A stretch of DNA of 64,000 nt, taken from Simonsiella muelleri ATCC 29453 (GTDB lineage Bacteria > Pseudomonadota > Gammaproteobacteria > Burkholderiales > Neisseriaceae). Shown in pieces: positions 44,012 to 53,716 of this stretch (positions are counted from its first letter, which is position 1; each line of letters opens with the position of its first letter). The translations under genes and the position numbers were made by a program. The notes beneath the pieces are model-generated. The model was not told the DNA's origin. It worked only from the letters and a program-made list of their open reading frames with translations, and did not search any database. Location: assembly GCF_002951835.1 (NCBI RefSeq), contig NZ_CP019448.1, forward strand, positions 2,170,001 through 2,234,000. Direction: 5' to 3'.

Positions 44012-45853
44012 TCAGTGATGCAAATATTCATAAATTTTCTCCGCCAACGCCCGACTAATCCCCTCCGTCTGCGCCAAATCGTCCACGCTGGCAGCCTGCA
44101 CGCCACGCAATCCGCCAAACCGCATCAACAACGCCGCTTTCCGTTTCGCGCCCACGCCGTCAATATCATTCAGCGAAGACGTAACTCGCGCCTTATCGCG
44201 TTTCGCACGCATTCCCGTAATCGCAAATCTGTGGCTTTCATCGCGCACCGTCTGCAACAAATGCAAGGCTGGCGAATTAGGCGGCAGCCTGAAACGCTCG
44301 CCCGAAAACGGCAAAATCAATTCTTCCAAACCCGCCTTGCGTTCCACACCTTTCGCAATGCCAACCAACGGAATCGTCAAACCCAACTCTTCCCACACCG
44401 CCACCGCCACGCCAATTTGCCCCATGCCGCCGTCAATCAACACCGCGTCAGGAAAACGAACCACTTCACCAGCAGCCTGCGCCTGTTTCATTTTGCCATA
44501 ACGCCGCGTTAAAACTTCGCGCATGGCTGTGTAATCATCATTGGTAGCGGTTGTGATGTTGTAACGGCGATACTGGCTCGGCTGCATGGCAAAATCATCG
44601 TAAACCACACAACTCGCCATCGTCGCTTCGCCCTGCGTGTGGCTGATGTCAAAACATTCCAAACGCTGCAAATCGCTTTCAGGCAGCCCAACGATTTCCG
44701 CCAACGCCGCCACTCGCGCTTGTTGATTCACATTTTGTAATTGATGTTGCGATAGCGCGTGTTCCGCGTTTTGAATTGCCCTATTCAGCCACACTTTGCG
44801 CTCGCCTTTTTCCGCTTTCGGGAATTGAATCGCGCGACTGTGTTCGCTATTCAAAGCAGCCTGCAAACTTTCAGGCAGCCTGAAATTACAAATCAACACA
44901 TCGGGCTTCATTTTGCCCAAATAATGTTGTGCGACAAAGGCTTCCGCATAATCCTGACCGTTTGGATTTGGGTCGTGGCGCGTGTCGGGGAAAAAAGATT
45001 TATCGCCAACGTGCCGCCCACCGCGAATGCTGACCCAATGCAAACACACGCCACCATTCGCCTGCGCCAACGCCACAATATCAATATCCGCCTGATTGCC
45101 CACGCTTTGACTGTCAATAAATTGCTTGCTCTGAATCACGCCCAACGCCTGAATTTGGTCGCGCAATTTCGCCGCCGTTTCAAAATCCAAATCATCAGCA
45201 GCCTGAAACATTTGTTTTTCCAAATCTTTCAACAAATCTGCCGTTTTACCATTCAAAAACGCCGCCGCATTTCGCACCTGTTCCGCGTAATCATCACGCG
45301 ACACCGAACCCACGCACGGCGCGGAACAACGCTTAATCTGCGCGAGCAAACACGGTCTGTCGCGATGTGAAAACACGCTGTCTTCACACGTTCGCAACTG
45401 AAACACTTTCTGCAAAATCTCAATGCTATCGCGCACCGCATAACCGTTGGGATAAGGGCCGAAATATTGATTGGGCTTTTGGGGCGTGCCACGAAAATAC
45501 GCCAACTTTGGAAACGTGTGTCCACTTATCATCAAATACGGATAAGATTTGTCATCACGAAACAAAATATTATATTTTGGCGACAATGATTTAATTAAAT
45601 TATTTTCCAAAATTAAGGCTTCGGCTTCGCTGCGCGTGAGCGTGATTTCCACCCACGCAATCTGCTTAATCATCAACGAAATACGTGGCGAATGGTCGGA
45701 TTTTTGAAAATAACTGGATACACGGCGTTTCAAATTCACCGCCTTGCCCACATACAAAACGCTGTCGTCTGCGGCAATCATGCGGTACACGCCTGAGGAA
45801 TTGGGTAAAGATTTTAGGAAGATTTCTAGATTAAATTCAGATTGTTGAGACAT
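44012..45853 (-). CDS. uvrC: Excinuclease ABC subunit C
   Basis: The 613-residue protein has an N-terminal GIY-YIG nuclease (SSGVYRMIAADDSVLYVGKA), a central UVR motif near LEKQMFQAADDLDFETAAKL, the RNase H-like nuclease region (CFDISHTQGEATMASCVVYD) and C-terminal helix-hairpin-helix pairs. UvrC makes both incisions in nucleotide excision repair. Length matches the family. It is single, convergent with ohrR. Confidence 0.95.
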   Translation of the reverse strand: MSQQSEFNLEIFLKSLPNSSGVYRMIAADDSVLYVGKAVNLKRRVSSYFQKSDHSPRISLMIKQIAWVEITLTRSEAEALILENNLIKSLSPKYNILFRDDKSYPYLMISGHTFPKLAYFRGTPQKPNQYFGPYPNGYAVRDSIEILQKVFQLRTCEDSVFSHRDRPCLLAQIKRCSAPCVGSVSRDDYAEQVRNAAAFLNGKTADLLKDLEKQMFQAADDLDFETAAKLRDQIQALGVIQSKQFIDSQSVGNQADIDIVALAQANGGVCLHWVSIRGGRHVGDKSFFPDTRHDPNPNGQDYAEAFVAQHYLGKMKPDVLICNFRLPESLQAALNSEHSRAIQFPKAEKGERKVWLNRAIQNAEHALSQHQLQNVNQQARVAALAEIVGLPESDLQRLECFDISHTQGEATMASCVVYDDFAMQPSQYRRYNITTATNDDYTAMREVLTRRYGKMKQAQAAGEVVRFPDAVLIDGGMGQIGVAVAVWEELGLTIPLVGIAKGVERKAGLEELILPFSGERFRLPPNSPALHLLQTVRDESHRFAITGMRAKRDKARVTSSLNDIDGVGAKRKAALLMRFGGLRGVQAASVDDLAQTEGISRALAEKIYEYLHH

Positions 45854-45906
45854 TTAAGACCGCCTAAAGGACAACGCCTTCAGTGAAACCATTAACAAAA
45901 ATAATT

Positions 45907-45950
45907 TTCAGGCAGCCTGAAAGATAATGCGCAATCTTTCAAGCTGCCTT
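45907..45950. terminator. DUS-pair terminator between sstT and uvrC
   Basis: TTCAGGCAGCCTGAAAG and its inverse, slightly degraded to CTTTCAAGCTGCC, form a hairpin just after the sstT stop (minus strand). Confidence 0.7.
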
Positions 45951-45962
45951 ATTTTCATGAAT

Positions 45963-47228
45963 TTATTGATTGGTATTTCTGTTTTTTGCCATATCTGCCG
46001 CTGCTGTAAACAACACATCGGTTGATGAATTCAATGCCGTTTCAGCAGAATCTTGAATCACACCAATAATATAGCCAACTGCCACCACTTGCATCGCAAT
46101 CTCATTTGGAATATTAAACAAACTACATGCCAACGGAATCAACAACAACGAACCACCTGCCACGCCCGATGCACCGCACGCACTAATCGTAGACACCAAA
46201 CTTAACAACAACGCCGTCATAAAATCCACTTGAATACCTTGCGTGTGGGCGGCCGCTAATGACAACACCGTAATCGTAATCGCTGCACCAGCCATATTAA
46301 TGGTTGCCCCCAATGGAATAGACACCGAATACGTTTCTTCATGCAAATTCAATTTTTCCGCTAAACTCATGTTCACAGGAATATTCGCCGCAGATGAGCG
46401 CGTGAAAAATGCAGGAATTCCACTCTCGCGCAAACACATCAAAACCAATGGATACGGATTTTTGCGTGTTTGCCAAAACACAATCATCGGATTCAACACA
46501 AATGCCACAAACGCCATGCAACCGAGTAACACCAAAATCAATTGACCATATTCAGTCATCATTTTGCCAAAACCCGTCGTTGCGGTCGTTACCGTTACCA
46601 AACCCAAAATACCAAATGGCGCAAGTTTAATAATCCATTGCACAATCGCCGAAACCGCATGAGACACATCATGAATCATGTCCAACGTGGCAACCGATGC
46701 ACGGCGCAACGCCAATCCCAACAAAATCGCCCAAAATAAAATCCCAATGTAATTGGCATTTACCAAAGATGCAAACGGATTAGACACCAAATTCATTAAT
46801 AAATTATGCAATACCGCACCAATGCCTTCAGGTGGATTCACACCAACGCTGTCTGCACCCACCAAGGTGATGCTACTCGGAAACATGAAACTGCCTACCA
46901 CCGCAACCACCGCCGCACCAAATGTACCCAATAAATATAAAAATAAAATCGGACGAATATTGGTTTTCACCCCATGATTGTGTTTTGCTACCGCCGAAGT
47001 AACCAACACAAACACCAAAAATGGTGCAACCGCTTTCAACGCCCCCACAAACAAATCACCCAAAATGCCAATCACGTTGACAATACTTTTGGCAATTTGC
47101 GGATTGATGCCAGAATTTGGAGAATGGATGGCGTAGTTAGCGAATTGCCCGATAATTGCGCCCAAAACCAAACCGATAACGATTTGCCAAATTAAACTCA
47201 GCGATTTTTTGGATTTTAAAGAAGTCAT
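45963..47228 (-). CDS. sstT: Serine/threonine:Na+ symporter
   Basis: The 421-residue protein has about eight to nine membrane helices and two re-entrant loops of the DAACS family. SIPLGATINMAGAAITITVL and ACGASGVAGGSLLLIPLA are the substrate/sodium-binding motifs. The serine-rich HP1 region (FFTRSSAANIPVNMSLAEKL) fits SstT. It imports L-serine and L-threonine with sodium. Monocistronic, ending in a DUS hairpin. Confidence 0.9.
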   Translation of the reverse strand: MTSLKSKKSLSLIWQIVIGLVLGAIIGQFANYAIHSPNSGINPQIAKSIVNVIGILGDLFVGALKAVAPFLVFVLVTSAVAKHNHGVKTNIRPILFLYLLGTFGAAVVAVVGSFMFPSSITLVGADSVGVNPPEGIGAVLHNLLMNLVSNPFASLVNANYIGILFWAILLGLALRRASVATLDMIHDVSHAVSAIVQWIIKLAPFGILGLVTVTTATTGFGKMMTEYGQLILVLLGCMAFVAFVLNPMIVFWQTRKNPYPLVLMCLRESGIPAFFTRSSAANIPVNMSLAEKLNLHEETYSVSIPLGATINMAGAAITITVLSLAAAHTQGIQVDFMTALLLSLVSTISACGASGVAGGSLLLIPLACSLFNIPNEIAMQVVAVGYIIGVIQDSAETALNSSTDVLFTAAADMAKNRNTNQ

Positions 47229-47542
47229 GGTGATGCCTTTATCTAAAATTGCAAAGAAATGTTAAATACTCGGCTATTTTATAAGTAAATGTTCCTTTTG
47301 TGCCACTAAAAATATTTCAGGCAGCCTGAATTTACATAATCATATAGATTTATTATTAAAAATTGTTGGTAGCACTTCAAAAAGTATGATGCCTAAAAAT
47401 TAAGCACCAAACATAACCGAAATTAACATAGTGAAAATGCTGTTTTTTTAGTTTTATTTCACAATAGTTATTACGTAAAACACCCAAAATCTTACCATCA
47501 TATTTTTGACTTGATTATTGGCTTGTGAATGACAACCTTTGT

Positions 47543-47590
47543 AGAACCTGTACTCATAGCCAACGTGAAACGGATTTTTGTCCCAGTTGG
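47543..47590. repeat. Partial AGAACCTG-ended repeat
   Basis: Positions match AGAACCTGTACTCATAGCCA followed by ACGTGAAACGGATTTTTGTC, the first ~50 bp of the element at 2387. The other end is missing. Confidence 0.65.
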
Positions 47591-47622
47591 ACCAATGAGC
47601 TGTTTTGTGGTGGTATTGGCAA

Positions 47623-47859
47623 ATGATGGTTTTGTTTACCGTAGCTTTTGATGCCATTTTTGTTTATGCTTGTAGCTTGGCAATAGAGGATAAGAAAATT
47701 TTATCTGTATTTTCACATCTTACAAGATACACTTTTTTTTACCTCATTGCCTCTTGTTTTTTCAGTATCATACTTTTTGAAGCACGACCGATTTTTTGTT
47801 TGACATTGATTACAGTATCTGTATTAATTTTTTTCATGAAAAAGATTCAAATTTCTTAG
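47623..47859 (+). CDS. Possible small membrane protein
   Basis: From an ATG at 47623 the frame encodes about 78 residues with two strongly hydrophobic segments (FTVAFDAIFVYACSLAI and ITVSVLIFFMKK) and a third around FFYLIASCFFSIILF. No clear ribosome site is seen, and its upstream part overlaps a repeat. It may be a real orphan or a decayed fragment. No family recognised. Confidence 0.35.
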   Translation: MMVLFTVAFDAIFVYACSLAIEDKKILSVFSHLTRYTFFYLIASCFFSIILFEARPIFCLTLITVSVLIFFMKKIQIS

Positions 47860-47998
47860 TTGCATCATTGCCTAAAAACAGCGATGATTGCGCATATTTT
47901 AAATGATAGACTGGCTCGATGTTAGGTAATTACAGTGATTTCATTTAGATTGATATAAAGACACAACGCATAATTTTGTTTAAACAGGAGTACAAACT

Positions 47999-50281
47999 AT
48001 GAATACATTTCACTTAAATGGCTACCCACGTGTGGGCGCAAAACGTGAATTGAAATTTGCCGTAGAAGCCTTTTGGAAAGGCGTGAAATCAGAAACCGAA
48101 GTGCGTGAAGTAGCCGCCGAAATTCGCCGTGTGAATTGGGCAACACAAAAAGCAGCTGGCGCAGACTTATTACCTGTGGGTGATTTTTCGTTTTACGACC
48201 ACGTTTTGGATTTGATTTGCGCGGTGGGCGCGATTCCGAAACGTTTCGGTTTTGATGCCGATAATTTGACTTTGCCACAATATTTTGAATTGGCACGTGG
48301 TAATGCAACTCAATTTGCCATGGAAATGACAAAATGGTTTGACACCAATTACCACTACATCGTACCAGAATGGTATGCGGATACCGAATTTTCTACTCAT
48401 TCAGGCAGCCTGATTGCTCAAATCAAAGAGGCTAAAGCACAAGGGCATGACATTAAACCAACTTTGGTAGGACCTTTAACTTTATTGTGGTTGGGTAAGA
48501 AAAAAGAAGAATTTGGTTGTCGCATCAAAACGTTATTGCCAAAATTATTGCCTGTATACGCCCAATTATTGCGTGAATTAGCGGCAGAAGGTGTGGATTG
48601 GATTCAAATTGATGAGCCGATTTTGGCGGTGGATGCAGGCGATGCGTGGACAAATGCCTTTGCTGATGTATACAAAGAATTGGCCAATACTGGCGTGCGC
48701 ATCATCATTGGTACTTATTTCGCATCTGTGGCGGAACACGTTAAATTATTGAGCAGCTTGCCTGTGCATGGCGTGCATATTGACTGTGTGCGTGCACCTG
48801 AACAATTGGCGGTATTCGCGGAACAATTCCCAACAAGCAAAGTATTATCTGTAGGTTTGGTGGACGGTCGCAACGTATGGCGTGCGAATTTGAACAAAAT
48901 TATTGATACTTTAGAACCTGTAAAAGCCAAATTCCAAAATAATTTGTGGATTGCGCCAAGCTGCTCACTGCTGCATAGTCCACAAGATTTGGCAGTAGAA
49001 GAAAAATTAGACGCAGAAATCAAGTCATGGATGGCATTTGCTGCACAAAAATTAGTGGAATTGGGCAACATCAAACAAGCTTTGGAACACGGTAAAAACA
49101 GTATTCAGGCTGCCTTAGAAGCATCTGATGCAGCGGCTGCCGACCGCGCTACCAACAAAAAAGTCCACAATGATGCCGTGAAAGCGCGGTTGGCAAACTT
49201 ACCAAAAGGTGCAGATCAACGCAAATCGCCGTTTGCGGAACGCATTAAAGCACAACAAGCGTGGATGAATTTGCCCATTTTGCCAACCACTACCATTGGT
49301 TCATTCCCACAAACCACGGAAATTCGCCAAGCGCGTGCTGCGTTTAAAAAAGGGGAATTATCTGCTGCCGATTATGAAGCGGCAATGAAAAAAGAAATTG
49401 CATACTGCGTTGAAGTACAAGAAAAATTGCAATTAGATGTGCCTGTACATGGCGAAGCTGAACGCAATGACATGGTAGAATATTTTGGTGAACAATTAGC
49501 AGGTTACTGCTTTAGCCAATTTGGGTGGGTGCAATCTTACGGCTCGCGCTGCGTAAAACCACCGATTATTTTTGGTGATGTATCGCGCCCTAATCCAATG
49601 ACTGTGTTTTGGTCTTCTTACGCGCAATCGCTGACGAAACGTCCTATGAAAGGTATGTTAACAGGTCCTGTAACCATGTTCAAATGGTCATTTGTACGCG
49701 ATGATATCCCACTGAGTGTGGTGGCAAAACAAATTGCGTTGGCGTTGAATGATGAAGTGTTGGATTTGGAAAAAGCAGGCATCAAAGTAATTCAAATTGA
49801 TGAGCCCGCGATTCGTGAAGCCATGCCGTTGAAAAAAGCGCAATGGGACGAGTATTTGGCTTGGGCATGTGAAGCGTTCCGCTTGTCATCAACTGGCGCG
49901 GAAGACAGCACGCAAATTCACACGCATATGTGTTACTCTGAATTTAACGACATTTTGCCAGCGATTGCGAGTATGGATGCAGACGTGATTACGATTGAAA
50001 CTTCGCGTTCGGATATGGATTTATTGACTGCGTTTGGCGAATTTAAGTATCCAAACGACATCGGGCCAGGCGTGTATGACATTCACAGCCCACGCGTGCC
50101 AACAGCAGCAGAAATTGAACATTTATTGCGAAAAGCGATGGATGTGGTGCCTGTTGAGCGTTTGTGGGTCAACCCTGACTGTGGTTTGAAAACACGCGGT
50201 TGGCAAGAAACCATTGAGCAATTGGAAGTAATGATGGAAGTTACTCATAAATTGCGCAAAGAGTTAAATACATCAAAATAA
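47999..50281 (+). CDS. metE: Cobalamin-independent methionine synthase
   Basis: The 760-residue protein has the MetE N-terminal (MNTFHLNGYPRVGAKRELKF) and C-terminal barrels (LPTTTIGSFPQTTEIRQAR). Zinc ligands are in IHTHMCYSEF (His 643, Cys 645) and in VNPDCGLKTRGW. It transfers a methyl group from 5-methyltetrahydropteroyltri-glutamate to homocysteine. Length is standard (E. coli 753). A DUS-pair terminator follows. Confidence 0.96.
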   Translation: MNTFHLNGYPRVGAKRELKFAVEAFWKGVKSETEVREVAAEIRRVNWATQKAAGADLLPVGDFSFYDHVLDLICAVGAIPKRFGFDADNLTLPQYFELARGNATQFAMEMTKWFDTNYHYIVPEWYADTEFSTHSGSLIAQIKEAKAQGHDIKPTLVGPLTLLWLGKKKEEFGCRIKTLLPKLLPVYAQLLRELAAEGVDWIQIDEPILAVDAGDAWTNAFADVYKELANTGVRIIIGTYFASVAEHVKLLSSLPVHGVHIDCVRAPEQLAVFAEQFPTSKVLSVGLVDGRNVWRANLNKIIDTLEPVKAKFQNNLWIAPSCSLLHSPQDLAVEEKLDAEIKSWMAFAAQKLVELGNIKQALEHGKNSIQAALEASDAAAADRATNKKVHNDAVKARLANLPKGADQRKSPFAERIKAQQAWMNLPILPTTTIGSFPQTTEIRQARAAFKKGELSAADYEAAMKKEIAYCVEVQEKLQLDVPVHGEAERNDMVEYFGEQLAGYCFSQFGWVQSYGSRCVKPPIIFGDVSRPNPMTVFWSSYAQSLTKRPMKGMLTGPVTMFKWSFVRDDIPLSVVAKQIALALNDEVLDLEKAGIKVIQIDEPAIREAMPLKKAQWDEYLAWACEAFRLSSTGAEDSTQIHTHMCYSEFNDILPAIASMDADVITIETSRSDMDLLTAFGEFKYPNDIGPGVYDIHSPRVPTAAEIEHLLRKAMDVVPVERLWVNPDCGLKTRGWQETIEQLEVMMEVTHKLRKELNTSK

Positions 50282-50290
50282 TTGATGAAT

Positions 50291-50338
50291 AAAAAGGCAG
50301 CCTGAAAACTGGAAAACTGGTTTTCAGGCTGCCTTTTT
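50291..50338. terminator. DUS-pair terminator after metE
   Basis: AAAAAGGCAGCCTGAAAAC and GTTTTCAGGCTGCCTTTTT form a long, nearly perfect hairpin with A/T flanks. It ends the metE transcript and precedes pepN by about 38 bp. Confidence 0.85.
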
Positions 50339-50375
50339 GCGCTACAATTTCACTTTTAATCACAGGAAAATCCAC

Positions 50376-53042
50376 ATGACTCAAATCGTCAAATATCTCA
50401 AAGATTATGCTGCGCCCAATCATCTTGTGCCGAAAGTAGATTTATTGTTTGATGTTCAGAATGAATATACTGATGTGATTATCACTCTGCATATTGAGCC
50501 ACAGAATAATGAAAAAACTTTAATTTTACAAGGTGATGCAAAATTATTAATGATTCAATTGAATGGCGAAAGGCTGCCTGAAACCGCATATTCATTAGTA
50601 GGCGAAATTTTGACTTTGCCGAATATGCCAACCGTGCCATTTACGTTGACCATTCAGACACGTGTATTCCCTGAAATCAATAAATCATTCAATGGATTAT
50701 ATGCGTCTGATGGCAATTTATACACCCAATGCGAACCCGAAGGATTCCGCAAAATCACATTTCACCCCGACCGTCCCGATGTGATGGGTGTGTTTACCAC
50801 CGAAATTCGCGCTGATAAACAAAAATTTCCTGTTTTATTGTCCAATGGTAACAAAATTCGTTCAGGCAGCCTGCCAGATGGACGACATTTTGCCGTGTGG
50901 CACGACCCATTTAAAAAGCCTAGCTATTTATTTGCGCTGGTTGCAGGACAATTAGTCGCCACATCTGATGTTTTTGTTACCAAGAGTAATCGTCAAGTTG
51001 CCATTGAATTTTACACGCGCCCTGAAGATGCTGACAAAGTCGCATTCGCCGTAGAATCATTAAAAAATGCGATGAAATGGGACGAAGAGCGTTTCGGCTT
51101 GGAATACGACTTGGACGTGTACATGGTTGTCGCCGTAGGCGATTTCAACATGGGTGCGATGGAAAACAAAGGCTTGAATATTTTTAATACAAAATATGTT
51201 CTTGCCAATAGCCAAACCGCCACCGACAGCGATTTTGAAGGCGTAGAAAGCGTGATTGGACATGAGTATTTTCACAATTGGACAGGCAACCGCGTAACTT
51301 GCCGCGATTGGTTTCAACTTTCTTTGAAAGAAGGTTTAACTGTGTTTCGTGACCAAGAATTTTCAGGTAATCGTGCCAGTCGAGCCGTGCGCCGCATTGA
51401 AAATGTGAAGTTGTTGAGAACGCATCAATTTGCTGAAGATGCCAGTCCGATGGCACACCCCGTTCGCCCTGCCAGCTATGTGGAAATGAACAATTTTTAC
51501 ACCATGACCGTGTACGAAAAAGGGGCGGAAGTCGTGCGAATGTACCACACCTTTTTAGGCGAAGATGGTTTTCAGCGTGGCATGAAACTGTATTTTGAAC
51601 GCCATGATGGACAAGCCGTAACCTGTGATGATTTTCGTCATGCGATGGCGGATGCCAATGGCGTGGATTTTAGCCAATTTGCGTTGTGGTATTCGCAAGC
51701 GGGTACGCCCACGCTGAATGTTTCAGGCAGCCTGCAAAATGGCGAATATATTTTGGACGTCAAACAAATCTTGCCCAACACGCCCGATATGCCAGCCAGC
51801 GAAAAAAAGCCAATGATGATGCCGTTAGCCATCGCATTTTTTGATGAGAATGGCAAAAAAATCAGTTTCAGGCAGCCTGAACACCCAGCGGTTAGCAATA
51901 CAGAACAGACCGAAACTGTTTTAACAGTTAACCAATCCGAGCAATCATTTAAATTTTTGATGAATGCCAACACGGTTACGCCATCTTTGTTGCGTGGTTT
52001 TTCTGCGCCTGTGTATTTGGAGTTTGATTATACAAATAAAGAACTTGCATTGTTATTGGCGCATGATGATGACGCATTTTCGCGTTGGGAAGCAGGACAA
52101 ACACTGTTTCGCCGTGCGATTGCTGCCAATGAAGACGCATTGAAAAATGGTGAAATGCTGCCTGAACACACCGAATTGATGGATGCTTTACGGAATGTGT
52201 TGAATAATCAAGATATTGACCCAGCACTTAAAGCTATGTTGTTGCAAGTACCAGCTGAAGCCGAATTGTGGGGTGAACGCGACAACCTCAATCCCGTGTT
52301 AATCAGTATGGCGCGAGAAGCCTTGTTAGAGCAAATTGCACATGGTTTACACAGTGAATTGTTAGCAACTGCACTTAACGCTCGCGAAGCCGAAAACGCT
52401 GACAAACGTGGCAAAGAAATTGTGTTTTATGAATATAATCCAAAAGACGCAGGTTTACGCTCGTTACAATATGCGTGTTTTGGGCTGATTCATCGTTTTG
52501 ATGAGATAGCAACTATTGAGCAAGTATTTGAATATTATGACGAAATGGCAAGGAAAAATATGACTCACGAATGGGGTGTATTGTCGGCTATCAATCACAA
52601 TCATGACCCGAAACGTGATGAATTATTGGCGCGATTTGCAGCGAAGTTTGATAGCCAAGCCCTTGTCATGGATAAATATTTTATGTTGATTGCATCCAGT
52701 CGCCGTGCGGATACGCTGGCGCAAGTTCAGGCAGCCTTAAATCATCCACGTTTTGCGCTGGATAATCCGAACAAAGTGCGTGCGCTGATTGGCACGTTTG
52801 CACGAAATGTACCGCATTTTCATGCAGCGGACGGCTCGGGTTATGCATTTGTGGCACAACACATCAAAAAAATTGATGAATTTAATCCACAAGTGGCAGC
52901 AGGTTTGGCGCGTGCGTTTAATTTGTTGCAACGCATTGAACCGCAACGCCAAGCCTTAATGCGTGCAGAATTAGAACAGATTGTCGCGTTGCCGAATCTG
53001 TCCAAAGATGTGCGTGAAATTGTAGAGAAAATTTTGGCGTAA
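50376..53042 (+). CDS. pepN: Aminopeptidase N
   Basis: From ATG 50376 the M1-family metalloprotease has 888 residues. GAMENKGLN (about 260) binds the substrate N-terminus and VIGHEYFHNWTGNR holds the zinc HEXXH (His 296, His 300); a Glu in the following KEGLTVFRDQ is the third ligand. It degrades peptides released by cytosolic proteases. Several DUS are embedded and read as SGSL or FRQPE. Monocistronic. Confidence 0.95.
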   Translation: MTQIVKYLKDYAAPNHLVPKVDLLFDVQNEYTDVIITLHIEPQNNEKTLILQGDAKLLMIQLNGERLPETAYSLVGEILTLPNMPTVPFTLTIQTRVFPEINKSFNGLYASDGNLYTQCEPEGFRKITFHPDRPDVMGVFTTEIRADKQKFPVLLSNGNKIRSGSLPDGRHFAVWHDPFKKPSYLFALVAGQLVATSDVFVTKSNRQVAIEFYTRPEDADKVAFAVESLKNAMKWDEERFGLEYDLDVYMVVAVGDFNMGAMENKGLNIFNTKYVLANSQTATDSDFEGVESVIGHEYFHNWTGNRVTCRDWFQLSLKEGLTVFRDQEFSGNRASRAVRRIENVKLLRTHQFAEDASPMAHPVRPASYVEMNNFYTMTVYEKGAEVVRMYHTFLGEDGFQRGMKLYFERHDGQAVTCDDFRHAMADANGVDFSQFALWYSQAGTPTLNVSGSLQNGEYILDVKQILPNTPDMPASEKKPMMMPLAIAFFDENGKKISFRQPEHPAVSNTEQTETVLTVNQSEQSFKFLMNANTVTPSLLRGFSAPVYLEFDYTNKELALLLAHDDDAFSRWEAGQTLFRRAIAANEDALKNGEMLPEHTELMDALRNVLNNQDIDPALKAMLLQVPAEAELWGERDNLNPVLISMAREALLEQIAHGLHSELLATALNAREAENADKRGKEIVFYEYNPKDAGLRSLQYACFGLIHRFDEIATIEQVFEYYDEMARKNMTHEWGVLSAINHNHDPKRDELLARFAAKFDSQALVMDKYFMLIASSRRADTLAQVQAALNHPRFALDNPNKVRALIGTFARNVPHFHAADGSGYAFVAQHIKKIDEFNPQVAAGLARAFNLLQRIEPQRQALMRAELEQIVALPNLSKDVREIVEKILA

Positions 53043-53064
53043 CATCAATATAAAAAACAATTTG

Positions 53065-53185
53065 AAACCTTTGCAAAAAGCATTTTTTCGCAATGTGCTT
53101 ATTCAATACATGTGATGCTATCTTTTTGAATCATAATAAAACCTTAGAACTTGTCTTCACAGGTTCTAAGGTTTTACAAAGGTTT
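53065..53185. repeat. 121-bp MITE with IS5-type terminal repeats
   Basis: Begins GAAACCTTTGCAAAA and ends GGTTTTACAAAGGTTTC, matching the inverted repeats of the IS at 25577-26792 but without a transposase. A central hairpin CCTTAGAAC / GTTCTAAGG is present. It lies between pepN and the SemiSWEET gene. Confidence 0.65.
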
Positions 53186-53212
53186 CAGAGTTTGAATTTA
53201 AAGCACCATAGA

Positions 53213-53476
53213 TTAAAAACTTGTCGCAAACGTAACCAAGCCGAACGCAATACCCGGTAAATTAGCTAAGACAATGGCCCAATCACGTTTTTCTTTGATG
53301 AGCCCATAAACTACCCACAATGTGCAGTTAATTGCTGCAATTAAAGGTTGTAAAGGTGCGCCTTTATGACCTGCTAAATTGGCTTGGATTTGGGGAATAT
53401 ACGATACATACATACTCACTGCCATAATTGTGGCAGCAATGGATACAATATTGATTTGTTTTTCGGTTAGTTTCAT
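53213..53476 (-). CDS. SemiSWEET-type sugar transporter
   Basis: The 87-residue protein has three membrane helices and the PQ motif in MYVSYIPQIQANLAGHKGAP, then INCTLWVVYGLIKEKRDW with the conserved Asn-Cys-Trp pattern. This is a bacterial SemiSWEET, which dimerises to form a sugar facilitator. The substrate is unknown. Transcribed alone. Confidence 0.85.
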   Translation of the reverse strand: MKLTEKQINIVSIAATIMAVSMYVSYIPQIQANLAGHKGAPLQPLIAAINCTLWVVYGLIKEKRDWAIVLANLPGIAFGLVTFATSF

Positions 53477-53716
53477 ATAAAAATCCTTATAAAATCACTA
53501 TGTTAATATCAAGATTCGCAAATAAAATAGATATACAAATTAAATAATTACATTTCACTATGATGAAAAGTTTATTCTCAATTTGAAGCGCAACATACGA
53601 CAAAACCAAATACAATATTTTATTTATGAGCCAATCAGGCTGCCTGAATAAATGGATAACCTGAAAAGTATTTTAACATTAATCATCAAAAAAATTGATG
53701 AATTAAAGTTTCACTA

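Larger units (their letters stand above)
47229..47998. other. Intergenic region between sstT and metE
   Basis: Contains one DUS (about 47320), a truncated AGAACCTG-type repeat (47543-47590) and a possible small hydrophobic ORF (47623-47859). No riboswitch or clear MetR site was recognised before metE; the metE ribosome site is AGGAGT. Confidence 0.5.

Noticed and set aside
47454..47657. 67-codon minus-strand ORF
   Set aside because: Mostly within a repeat, no ribosome site, low-complexity composition.
47860..47998. Possible riboswitch before metE
   Set aside because: No cobalamin, SAM or T-box features could be recognised in the short leader.
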